Program-made: the position numbers and the translations under genes
Notes under the pieces: generated by a model
Told to the model about the DNA's origin: nothing
Databases searched by the model: none
What the model saw: only the letters and a program-made list of their open reading frames with translations
Shown: one piece after another, positions 17,849 to 24,378 of the stretch
How the letters are laid out: the number at the start of each line of letters is the position of its first letter
How positions within the stretch are numbered: the stretch's first letter is position 1
Origin: Akkermansiaceae bacterium
GTDB taxonomy: Bacteria; Verrucomicrobiota; Verrucomicrobiia; Verrucomicrobiales; Akkermansiaceae
DNA: 39,380 nt
Assembly: GCA_025354565.1 (NCBI GenBank)
Contig: JANXMQ010000027.1
Coordinates: 1-39,380 of the forward strand
Reading direction: 5' to 3'

Positions 17849-18940
17849 TTACTTGACCGCTGCTAGAATCTGTTCGGTGAGCATCTGGACGAGCTTTTCA
17901 GCTTCGGGATCGAGTTTGCCACCTGCCGCCGGAGCGGATTTGTCCGGAATCTGACAGACGGTGCCGGGGCTAAAATCGGCGTTGTCGCAGAGCTGACATT
18001 CCTGCCAGTTGGCGCGCTTGTCTTCCATGCCGAGCACCTTGCGGAGCGCAATGAGTTCCTTGGCCTGACCACCGGTGATCGTGAGGAGCTTGCCGCCATT
18101 TAGCTGCGAGGCGATCCAGATGGTTTTGCAATAGGACTCGACGTTCTCCATTTTCCAATAAGCGTCCTCGATGTCCTTGCCCCAAGTGATGACACCGTGG
18201 TTGACCATGAGCACGGCCATGTGATCGACGGCGGCATCACCGACGGCAACGGCATTGGCAGGCGTGCCGGGAGTCTGATATTCTGATAGACCGATTTGAC
18301 CGAGGAAGACTTCTGCTTCGGGAATCATACAAGTGGGTGGCTGCACACCGGCGACGGCGAAGGCGGTGCCGTGCGGCGGGTGCGCGTGGCAGCAGGCTTT
18401 TGCCTTCGGCTGGCGCTTCATGATCGCCAAGTGAGTCATGCACTCGGAAGTGCGCTTGTATTTCCCGGCGAGTTGCACGCCTTCCATGTCCACGAGGCAC
18501 ATTTGCTCGATCGTCATGAAGCCTTTGGAAACGAGAGTGGGTGTGCAGAGGACCAGGTTGTCGCCGACGCGGATGGTTAGATTGCCGCCGTTGCCATCGG
18601 TGTATTCGCGATTCCACATGCGCTGGCCGATCTCAACCATGCGCTGCTTGAGTTCGACGATGGCAGGAGAATGGAAGAAGGCGGCGATTTCTGCGGGAGT
18701 CTTCGGATCCTTTCCGGGAGTCCACCGGAATTCGTAATCCGGCAGGATCGGCTCGGCGTAGGCGGCTTGCGCGGCAGGAGCGGAGCTGCCAGTTCCACCG
18801 GCACGCACCGGGCCGAGGCCATCGCGGAGCACGTCCTTGGCGGAAGGTGTTAGGATTGAACCCTTCGGAAGATCGGCGGCCGTTTTCCCGGATTTCAGGT
18901 GGGCTTCGATGTCGGCGGCGGTGAAGACTTGCTTGCTCAT
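17849..18940 (-). CDS. BMC-associated class II aldolase (fuculose/rhamnulose-1-phosphate aldolase type)
   Basis: Encodes 363 residues, about 130 more than FucA because both ends are extended. The class II core has E166, the HAH metal pair at 185/187 (CCHAHPPH) and H248 (VNHGVITW). The N-terminal extension (1-45) contains FTAADIEAHL and ILTPSAKDVLRD. The C-terminal 20 residues (DPEAEKLVQMLTEQILAAV) form an amphipathic helix after a Gly/Pro/Ala linker, a typical encapsulation peptide. Predicted reaction: deoxy-ketose-1-phosphate to DHAP plus lactaldehyde inside the shell. It starts 22 bases after the pentamer gene with a G-free leader. Confidence 0.92.
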   Translation of the reverse strand: MSKQVFTAADIEAHLKSGKTAADLPKGSILTPSAKDVLRDGLGPVRAGGTGSSAPAAQAAYAEPILPDYEFRWTPGKDPKTPAEIAAFFHSPAIVELKQRMVEIGQRMWNREYTDGNGGNLTIRVGDNLVLCTPTLVSKGFMTIEQMCLVDMEGVQLAGKYKRTSECMTHLAIMKRQPKAKACCHAHPPHGTAFAVAGVQPPTCMIPEAEVFLGQIGLSEYQTPGTPANAVAVGDAAVDHMAVLMVNHGVITWGKDIEDAYWKMENVESYCKTIWIASQLNGGKLLTITGGQAKELIALRKVLGMEDKRANWQECQLCDNADFSPGTVCQIPDKSAPAAGGKLDPEAEKLVQMLTEQILAAVK

Positions 18941-18962
18941 AAGTTAGATTGGTTGGAAGGGT
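18941..18962 (-). promoter_or_regulatory. G-free mRNA leader before the BMC aldolase
   Basis: The 22-base spacer has no C on the plus strand, so the mRNA leader contains no G and no Shine-Dalgarno. It is built from CCAACCAAT/CTAAC-like words. Confidence 0.6.
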
Positions 18963-19268
18963 TTACGCGGCAGGTGGTTCGTACGAAAGGGAATCGAAAA
19001 TGGCGACGGTGATGGCGTCGATGGGAATCGGGAAATCAAATGGGGCTGTGGCTTCCGCGCCCTCGACGATGCCGACGATGTCACCGGTACCAGCGCCGAG
19101 GTTATCGTACGCAACGAGCGACGATTGTGCGGTAATGACAGGAGCTTTGCGGCAGGCGTCGTTGAATTGCCCCGCATCCAGCGGATTGACCATGAGCCAG
19201 CGTCCACCTTTGAAGGAGGGATCATGGATACTCAGGGTCACTCGACCGATGACTTGGGCTACGCGCAT
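18963..19268 (-). CDS. BMC-P shell pentamer protein (EutN/CcmL family)
   Basis: Encodes 101 residues. It begins MRVAQVIGRVTLSIHDPSFKGGRWLMV, with the EutN/CcmL family start and the GGRWLMVNPLD strand, then AYDNLGAGTGDIVGIVEG and a C-terminal AITVAIFDSLSY. BMC-P proteins form pentamers that cap shell vertices. Compared with the other two pentamer proteins here it has an alpha-rich insert (QFNDACRKAPVITA). It starts 9 bases after the preceding pentamer gene and is followed by the cargo aldolase. Confidence 0.93.
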   Translation of the reverse strand: MRVAQVIGRVTLSIHDPSFKGGRWLMVNPLDAGQFNDACRKAPVITAQSSLVAYDNLGAGTGDIVGIVEGAEATAPFDFPIPIDAITVAIFDSLSYEPPAA

Positions 19269-19277
19269 GTAATTTCG

Positions 19278-19532
19278 TCAGTCAACAATGCCTTGGATGA
19301 AATTCCTGATAGGTGATTTGTCATCGTGGACGATGTGGCGGGCACCAAGTCCGTCCGTGGAAACCATCACCTTCGAATGAAGGCCGGCTCCGAATAAATC
19401 GATCGCGACCATCGGCGCTCCGCTTAGTTTTTCGTCCGCATCGAGTGCCTGGCACAGCATCATCTTGTACCCTTTGAGTGAGGGATGGGAATGACTGCTG
19501 ACCGCATGGCCGACGACTTGGGCGAGAAACAT
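19278..19532 (-). CDS. BMC-P shell pentamer protein (EutN/CcmL family)
   Basis: Encodes 84 residues, the shortest and most canonical of the three pentamer proteins. It reads MFLAQVVGHAVSSHSHPSLKGYKMMLCQALD, then MVAIDLFGAGLHSKVMVSTDG and a final FIQGIVD. It lies 5 bases downstream of the aldehyde dehydrogenase stop, so it is co-translated with it. The vertex role is inferred from the family. Confidence 0.92.
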   Translation of the reverse strand: MFLAQVVGHAVSSHSHPSLKGYKMMLCQALDADEKLSGAPMVAIDLFGAGLHSKVMVSTDGLGARHIVHDDKSPIRNFIQGIVD

Positions 19533-19537
19533 TTGAG

Positions 19538-21019
19538 TTAAATGATACGGAGGTTTTCCACGAGCACGCAGCGGCGGACGCGGGTGAAGGTTTTGGGAGT
19601 GGTGATTCCCTCACCCGTCGTGGTGGCGATGGAATACGAGAGATAGCCTTCCCCACCGAGGCCGAGACCGGCGACGGAGGCACCATTTTTCACGAAGATC
19701 GTGGTGTCCATTTCCTTGGCCATGTAGGTCATGTGATCGACGTCCTTGGTGTGAATGATGGCGGAGTGGCGGTAGTTATGCTCGGCGCGTTTCGCTTCGC
19801 GGACGCCGGTTTCGAAGTCTGGCACTGGGACGATCGGCATCATCGGCATCATCTGCTCCTCTTGGACAAACGCGTGATCGGCATCGGTCTCGGCGAAAAG
19901 CAGTTGCGTGCCGTTAGGAACGGTGGTTCCGGCGTGTTCGGCGAGTTTCGATGGATCGGCACCGACGAGGGCGCGGTTCACGGAGGCGTGCGAGCAACCT
20001 CCGCCTTCGCCCGGCTTGAAGGTGAACGCGGCGGCGGTTAGTTTTTCCAACTGCTGCGCGTTGATGCGGGCAGCACCGGCTTTTTGAAGTTCCTCGCAGA
20101 AGCGGCTGAAAACAGAACCGACGACGAAGACGGCTTTCTCACCGATGCACAGAAGGTTGTTATCGAAAGCACCCCCTTCGACGATGCCACGGGCGGCACG
20201 GGCGAGATCCGCGGTTTCATCGACGACGACGACCGGATTTCCCGGACCGGCGCAGATCGCGCGCTTACCGGATTTCATCGCGGCATTGACGACCGCCGGG
20301 CCACCGGTGATGGCGAGCAAGGCGACGTGAGGGTTCTTGCAAAGAAGATCGAAGGATTCTAACGACGGACTTTCGACCGTGGTGATGAGGTTGTCGATGC
20401 CTATCTCGCGTTTGATCGCTTCGTTGTAAGCGCGCACGGCCATTGCGGCGCTGCGGGCACCACCGGGATGCGGATTGAAAACGACAGAGTTTCCGGCTGC
20501 CACCATGTTGATAACATTTCCCGTTAGAGTAGGCACTGAGTGCGTGACAGGAAGGATTGCGCCGATCACGCCGAAGGGCGCGTATTCCTCAAGCGTGATG
20601 CCGCCGTCGCCGCTTAGCGCATAGGGCTGGAGCCACTCGGTGCCGGGGACGTTTTTGGTGATGAGCAACTTGGCGATCTTGTGATCGAGTCGGCCGATCT
20701 TGGTTTCTTCAAACTCGAAGCGGCCCCACGGTTCGGCATTCCCGACGGCGAGAGTCTTGACGATTTCGATGACCTTCGCACGACCAGCGACTCCGAGTTT
20801 CTTCAATTGGAGGTGCGCTGCGTGCGCGGCTTCTGCGGCCTTGTCCACACAGGTGAAAACACCGTATCTGCCTTCACTGCCGGAGCAGCCACAGCCGCAT
20901 GACGATGATTTAACTGCGGCTGCCGGAGCGGGTGCGGGAGCCTGGCCGTTAGCGGCTGTTATCCGGGAGACGACGGCTTCCACCACGGAGCGGAGGGTTT
21001 CGGGATCGAGAGTTTTCAT
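19538..21019 (-). CDS. BMC CoA-acylating aldehyde dehydrogenase (PduP/EutE type)
   Basis: Encodes 493 residues. An N-terminal amphipathic helix (LRSVVEAVVSRITAA) and an Ala/Pro linker form an encapsulation peptide. A CGCGC cluster follows at residues 41-45, and the dehydrogenase core has catalytic C291 in DNNLLCIGEK. The NAD/CoA motifs AGPGNPVVVVD and VVFNPHPGG are as in PduP. The predicted reaction is lactaldehyde (or propionaldehyde) plus CoA and NAD+ to the acyl-CoA and NADH. It sits between pentamer genes, 38 bases after the first. The CGCGC cluster before the core is unusual and could hold metal or form disulfides. Confidence 0.94.
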   Translation of the reverse strand: MKTLDPETLRSVVEAVVSRITAANGQAPAPAPAAAVKSSSCGCGCSGSEGRYGVFTCVDKAAEAAHAAHLQLKKLGVAGRAKVIEIVKTLAVGNAEPWGRFEFEETKIGRLDHKIAKLLITKNVPGTEWLQPYALSGDGGITLEEYAPFGVIGAILPVTHSVPTLTGNVINMVAAGNSVVFNPHPGGARSAAMAVRAYNEAIKREIGIDNLITTVESPSLESFDLLCKNPHVALLAITGGPAVVNAAMKSGKRAICAGPGNPVVVVDETADLARAARGIVEGGAFDNNLLCIGEKAVFVVGSVFSRFCEELQKAGAARINAQQLEKLTAAAFTFKPGEGGGCSHASVNRALVGADPSKLAEHAGTTVPNGTQLLFAETDADHAFVQEEQMMPMMPIVPVPDFETGVREAKRAEHNYRHSAIIHTKDVDHMTYMAKEMDTTIFVKNGASVAGLGLGGEGYLSYSIATTTGEGITTPKTFTRVRRCVLVENLRII

Positions 21020-21057
21020 TCAAAAAGTAGTGCGTCGTGAAATTTGAAAAATGCGGA

Positions 21058-21366
21058 TCAGCCGCCTTTATAAACCGTTTTGCCGAGGACTTCGACGCGG
21101 TCGATGATGGCCACGATGGCAGCGTCCACCGGGATCAGTTTGAGCCCCTGTGCGGAGCGAGCCGAGCTGCCCTGACAGAAAAGCACGAGCTCACCTTCGC
21201 CCGCGCCAACGGTATCGATGGCGACGATGGTGTTCTGGCCGGCTTTGAATTTAGTCGGATCCTTCTCGTCCACGAGCTGCGGACGCAGGATCAGGAGTTT
21301 CCTCCCGACCATGAGTTCGTCCTTTTTCGTGGCTACGACTTGTCCGATGACTTCTGCTAGGAACAT
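21058..21366 (-). CDS. BMC-P shell pentamer protein (EutN/CcmL family)
   Basis: Encodes 102 residues: MFLAEVIGQVVATKKDELMVGRKLLILRPQLVD, AIDTVGAGEGELVLFCQGSSAR and AAIVAIIDRVEV. This is the full EutN/CcmL pattern, with GAGEGE at the pentamer pore loop. It is the first pentamer gene after the three hexamer genes, separated from the last by a 60-base spacer that contains a strong hairpin. That position could set its expression below the hexamers. Confidence 0.94.
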   Translation of the reverse strand: MFLAEVIGQVVATKKDELMVGRKLLILRPQLVDEKDPTKFKAGQNTIVAIDTVGAGEGELVLFCQGSSARSAQGLKLIPVDAAIVAIIDRVEVLGKTVYKGG

Positions 21367-21385
21367 CAGGGTTGTGGGGTGACCA

Positions 21386-21413
21386 CGCCCGCAGTCGGTT
21401 AGGACTGCGGGCG
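21386..21413 (-). promoter_or_regulatory. Perfect 11-bp hairpin between hexamer and pentamer shell genes
   Basis: CGCCCGCAGTC (21386-21396) and GACTGCGGGCG (21403-21413) are perfect complements around a 6-base GGTTAG loop. It is GC-rich with no U-tract after it in the minus-strand transcript, so it is not a standard terminator. It lies in the middle of the operon and could stabilise or partly terminate the mRNA. Confidence 0.7.
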
Positions 21414-21426
21414 CGGCATGACAGGA

Positions 21427-21735
21427 TTACTTGCGCGGTGCGCGTGCGGTGGCACCCGAATCCTTTGGAAGGACAGCGTCGATAGCATCGTCCGGACGGG
21501 CGATGACGTGAGCGCTGACGACTTCGCCTGCTTCGGAAGCGGCGGCGGCACCGGCATCGAGCGCGGCTTTCACCGCAGCGACATCGCCAGTAACGACGGC
21601 ATTGCAGAGCGCGCTGCCGACTTGTTTCATCGGACCGGCGAGTTCGACGTTTGCGGATTTGAGCATCGCGTCAACGCCAACGACGAGACAGGCGAGGCCA
21701 CGGGTTTCTAGAAGTCCAACTGCTTGTTTGGCCAT
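21427..21735 (-). CDS. BMC-H shell hexamer protein
   Basis: Encodes 102 residues in a single BMC domain: MAKQAVGLLETRGLACLVVGVDAMLKSANVEL, then AGPMKQVGSALCNAVVTGDVAAVKAALDAG and VVSAHVIARPDDAI. It has a 12-residue C-terminal tail (PKDSGATARAPRK) absent from the other two. The pore loop reads KQVGSAL, unlike the GSG and GGG of its paralogs, so the pore selectivity probably differs. Its leader is almost G-free. It lies 40 bases after the acetate-kinase gene. Confidence 0.95.
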   Translation of the reverse strand: MAKQAVGLLETRGLACLVVGVDAMLKSANVELAGPMKQVGSALCNAVVTGDVAAVKAALDAGAAAASEAGEVVSAHVIARPDDAIDAVLPKDSGATARAPRK

Positions 21736-21775
21736 GGTAGTATTTGTTTAGTGTGAATGGTTAGAGGTGGGAGTC
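21736..21775 (-). promoter_or_regulatory. Near G-free leader before the third BMC-H gene
   Basis: The 40-base spacer has a single G in the mRNA sense (at its 5' end), CTAACC/CACTAAAC-type words and no Shine-Dalgarno. Confidence 0.55.
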
Positions 21776-22951
21776 TTAGGAGAGCTTGCGGAAAACTTCG
21801 CGGGCGAGGACGAGTTCCTCGTTGGCGGGAATGACCATGATTTTTACGAGTGAATCATCGTCGCTGATCATGGCCTCGCTCGCGCGGCAGGCACTGTTCT
21901 TGTCGGGATCGAGCAGGATGCCGAAGCCTTCGAGATTTTTGCAAACGGCAGCACGCAGGTCACTGCCGTTTTCGCCAATGCCGGCGGTGAATACGAGAGC
22001 ATCGAGGCCGCCGAGTTCGAAGTTGAAGGCACCGATCCAGTGGCGGATCGAGTGGACGAGCGCGTCGATAGCGAGCTGGGCGTCGGCATTGCCTTGCGCG
22101 GCAGCAGCATTGATGTCGCGGATGTCGTTAGAGACACCGGACAAGCCCAGCAGCCCGGATTCCTTGGTGAGCTGGCGTTCCGCTTCATCGAGTGAGATGC
22201 CGAGTGTCCGCATCGCGTAGGGCAGCGCTCCGGAGTCGAGATCGCCGACGCGGTTGTTTTGCGGGAGTCCACTCTGCGGGGAAAAACCCATGCTGGTGCC
22301 GATTGCGACCCCATTCAAAATACCAGTGACAGAACTGGAGCCACCAAGATGGCAGGAAATGACGCGCAGTGCAGACCCACTAACTGGCTGCGGACCGTCG
22401 AGATAAAGCCGACGCACGATTTCAGCAACGTCGGTTCTATCACAAAGTTCGGCGGAGCGCTCGGCAATGAACTTGTGGCTCGCGCCATGGAACCCATAGC
22501 GGCGGATGCCAATATCACGCCAGGCGCGGGGAATCGCATAGTGAGCTGAAGCGGCGGAGATCCATTGATAAAATGCAGTTTCAAACAGTGCGACGAGGCG
22601 TGCCTTGGGCAGTGATTTCTCAAACTGCCGGATGCCGGCCGCATACGGCGGATTGTGCGCCGGAGCAACGGCGGTGAAGCCTTCGAGGGCATCGATCACT
22701 TTCTGATCCGCGATCACGCAGCCGCTGAGATCCTTGCCGAGAACCGTCTTGAAACCGACAGCGTCAATCTCATCCGGACTGCCGATGATGCCATCGCGCT
22801 GGAGTGTCGCAAGCGCATCCTCGATGACCGCCGCATAGTCCGTCACCCGTTCGTAGCCGCCCTTGGCAATGTCATTTCCACCGTTCTCATCCATGCGGAA
22901 GAGACGGTATTTGAATGACGTTGAGCCAAGGTTGGCGACGAGGACGAGCAT
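21776..22951 (-). CDS. ackA: BMC-associated acetate/propionate (acyl) kinase
   Basis: Encodes 391 residues, the full acetokinase length. N7 in VANLGSTSFKYR, APAHNPP, RRYGFHGASHK, ISCHLGGSSSV, GTSMGFSPQSG, RVGDLD, FTAGIGENG and IPANEELV are all family motifs in the right order. It converts acyl phosphate plus ADP to acid plus ATP. Next to a PduL-type transacylase and PduP-type dehydrogenase it most likely acts on lactyl phosphate, with acetyl or propionyl phosphate also possible. No clear encapsulation peptide, so it may act outside the shell. It is preceded by a 34-base AT-rich spacer containing an imperfect inverted repeat. Confidence 0.93.
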   Translation of the reverse strand: MLVLVANLGSTSFKYRLFRMDENGGNDIAKGGYERVTDYAAVIEDALATLQRDGIIGSPDEIDAVGFKTVLGKDLSGCVIADQKVIDALEGFTAVAPAHNPPYAAGIRQFEKSLPKARLVALFETAFYQWISAASAHYAIPRAWRDIGIRRYGFHGASHKFIAERSAELCDRTDVAEIVRRLYLDGPQPVSGSALRVISCHLGGSSSVTGILNGVAIGTSMGFSPQSGLPQNNRVGDLDSGALPYAMRTLGISLDEAERQLTKESGLLGLSGVSNDIRDINAAAAQGNADAQLAIDALVHSIRHWIGAFNFELGGLDALVFTAGIGENGSDLRAAVCKNLEGFGILLDPDKNSACRASEAMISDDDSLVKIMVIPANEELVLAREVFRKLS

Positions 22952-22985
22952 GGTAAATTTGAAATTTCAGATTTGAGATTTCAAA
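22952..22985 (-). repeat. AT-rich inverted/tandem mini-repeat between BMC-H and acyl kinase genes
   Basis: The whole spacer consists of repeats of TTTGAAAT / AGATTTGAGATTTCAAA. The outer arms TTTGAAAT and ATTTCAAA are complementary. No Shine-Dalgarno is present. Confidence 0.5.
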
Positions 22986-23264
22986 TCAGGCAATCCAAGT
23001 TCCGAGCTTCGACAAATCGTCGTGCGGACGTGGGATGATCTGGACGGAAGTAACAGTGCCGATCTTGGAGGCTGCTGCGGCGGCGGCGTCGAGGCCGGCC
23101 TTCACTGCGGCGACATCGCCGGTGAAGAATCCGGTGACGAGGCCGGAGCCGATTTTGTCCCAGCCGGTCATTTTAATATTTGCGGCCTTGAGGGCGGCGT
23201 CCGAGGCTTCGATGAGGGCGACGAAACCTTTGGTTTCGATGATGCCGATTGCTTGCTTGGCCAT
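22986..23264 (-). CDS. BMC-H shell hexamer protein
   Basis: Encodes 92 residues in one BMC domain: MAKQAIGIIETKGFVALIEASDAALKAANIKM, TGWDKIGSGLVTGFFTGDVAAVKAGLDA and VTSVQIIPRPHDDL. The pore loop DKIGSGL is the classical GSG type of BMC-H, suited to small polar metabolites. It lacks the C-terminal tail of the 102-residue paralog. It comes after the first hexamer gene with a 45-base G-poor leader. A main facet building block by family inference. Confidence 0.96.
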   Translation of the reverse strand: MAKQAIGIIETKGFVALIEASDAALKAANIKMTGWDKIGSGLVTGFFTGDVAAVKAGLDAAAAAASKIGTVTSVQIIPRPHDDLSKLGTWIA

Positions 23265-23309
23265 GATTTTAAGATAGTTGATGGTTGAGAATTGGAAGTT
23301 GAGAGTAAC
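23265..23309 (-). promoter_or_regulatory. G-poor simple-sequence leader before the second BMC-H gene
   Basis: The 45-base spacer has one G in the mRNA sense, at the far 5' end. The remainder is tandem CTCAACTT/CTCAACC/ATCAACT words with no Shine-Dalgarno. Confidence 0.6.
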
Positions 23310-23582
23310 TCAGGCGATGCCGAACTGGGAGAGAAGCTCGTTGTGCGGGCGGGCGATGACGTGCGACGAGACAAGCTCGCCAACGCGACCAGCGGCTTCG
23401 GCTCCGGCATCGACGGCGGCTTTCACGCTGCCGACGTCACCGGTGACGAGGACGGTGAGGAATCCCCCGCCGGTTTGGATTTGTTTCACGAGGGTGACGT
23501 TGGCGGCTTTCGCCATTGCGTCGGTGGCTTCGACGCTGCCGACGTAGCCTTTGGTTTCGATCATGCCGAGTGCGTTGCTCAT
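23310..23582 (-). CDS. BMC-H shell hexamer protein
   Basis: Encodes 90 residues in one BMC domain: MSNALGMIETKGYVGSVEATDAMAKAANVTL, VKQIQTGGGFLTVLVTGDVGSVKAAVDAG and VSSHVIARPHNELLSQFG. The pore loop QTGGGF is different from both paralogs. It is the first shell gene after pduL, 30 bases downstream, so probably the most abundant. Its leader has no G at all. Confidence 0.96.
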   Translation of the reverse strand: MSNALGMIETKGYVGSVEATDAMAKAANVTLVKQIQTGGGFLTVLVTGDVGSVKAAVDAGAEAAGRVGELVSSHVIARPHNELLSQFGIA

Positions 23583-23612
23583 AGTTTTGTTAGTGATGGT
23601 TAGGATTGGGAG
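23583..23612 (-). promoter_or_regulatory. G-free leader before the first BMC-H gene
   Basis: The 30-base spacer contains no C on the plus strand, so no G in the mRNA. It consists of CCAATCCTAACCATCACTAAC-like words. Translation initiation must be independent of a Shine-Dalgarno. Confidence 0.65.
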
Positions 23613-24293
23613 TTATTTGATCAGTTCGCAGAAAGTATCGGGTTTCAGGCCGCAGGCGTTGCCCTCGTCGGTATCGATGTGGACTTCGTTTTTGAATGAC
23701 GGATCCACGCGGACAACGAGGTTGTCGAAGGTCATGCCAAGCGGTCCGTGGACCTTGAGTTTCATGACATCAAGGTGTTTCACCCCATAAAACGCCGCGT
23801 CTTCCGGGTTCATGTGGGCATGCGGTTGGGCGCGAATGACGCCTTCATCGAGCTGAAAATATCCGTGGGGCCCCATCAACATACAGCCGGGAGTGCCCGC
23901 GATGTCGCCGGACATGCGGACCGGAATGTCGAAACCAAGGGCGATGGCATCCGTGTAGGCGAGCTCGACTTGGTTCAGACTGCGGCACGGGCCGAGAATG
24001 CGAAGGTTGGAAATGATCCGGCTACGGGGTCCGATGAGAGTAATGAATTCCTTCGCTGCGTATTGACCTTCCTGATAGAGGCTCTTCATCGGCGTGAGTT
24101 TGTGACCGGGGCCGAAAAGCGCCTCCACAGCCTCTTGCGTGAGGTGGCAATGACGCGCGGAAATATTGACCAGCAACGCGTTGGGAGCCTTCGCGGCGAT
24201 CGGCAGTGGAATGCCCAAGCGGGCGTAAACTTGCTCGCGAACCAAGTGTTCAACGACTGCTCGCGGCGGGGTTTGGGACTGTGGCAAAACCAT
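23613..24293 (-). CDS. pduL: PduL-type phosphate acyltransferase (phosphotransacylase)
   Basis: Encodes 226 residues from ATG 24291-24293, chosen because the frame upstream reads non-conserved hydrophobic sequence through the promoter. The N-terminal helix PPRAVVEHLVREQVYARLG is a likely encapsulation peptide. The core has the zinc-binding H48/H50 (SARHCHLT), H158/H160 (PHAHM) and H205 (VHID), and the duplicated beta-barrel pattern of PduL. It converts acyl-CoA plus phosphate to acyl phosphate, regenerating CoA inside the shell for the aldehyde dehydrogenase. First gene of the operon, divergent from the DeoR regulator. Confidence 0.95.
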   Translation of the reverse strand: MVLPQSQTPPRAVVEHLVREQVYARLGIPLPIAAKAPNALLVNISARHCHLTQEAVEALFGPGHKLTPMKSLYQEGQYAAKEFITLIGPRSRIISNLRILGPCRSLNQVELAYTDAIALGFDIPVRMSGDIAGTPGCMLMGPHGYFQLDEGVIRAQPHAHMNPEDAAFYGVKHLDVMKLKVHGPLGMTFDNLVVRVDPSFKNEVHIDTDEGNACGLKPDTFCELIK

Positions 24294-24378
24294 CGGTGAC
24301 TTTGTTTTTGCTGGATATAATTGACAAGTCAACCACAAAAGCCAACATTTCCCAAAGAAACACAGAAAACCACGAATT
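24294..24378. promoter_or_regulatory. Divergent promoter/operator region between pduL and deoR
   Basis: 85 AT-rich bases. A TTGAC-AA-GTCAA inverted repeat lies at 24321-24332, followed by AAAGCCAACATTTCCCAA (24338-24355) and a purine stretch with repeated GAAA/CGAA words, which resemble DeoR-family half-sites. CATTTCCCAA is repeated upstream of rhaEW. The TTGACA at 24321 could serve as a -35 for deoR. Operator assignment is inferred. Confidence 0.55.
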
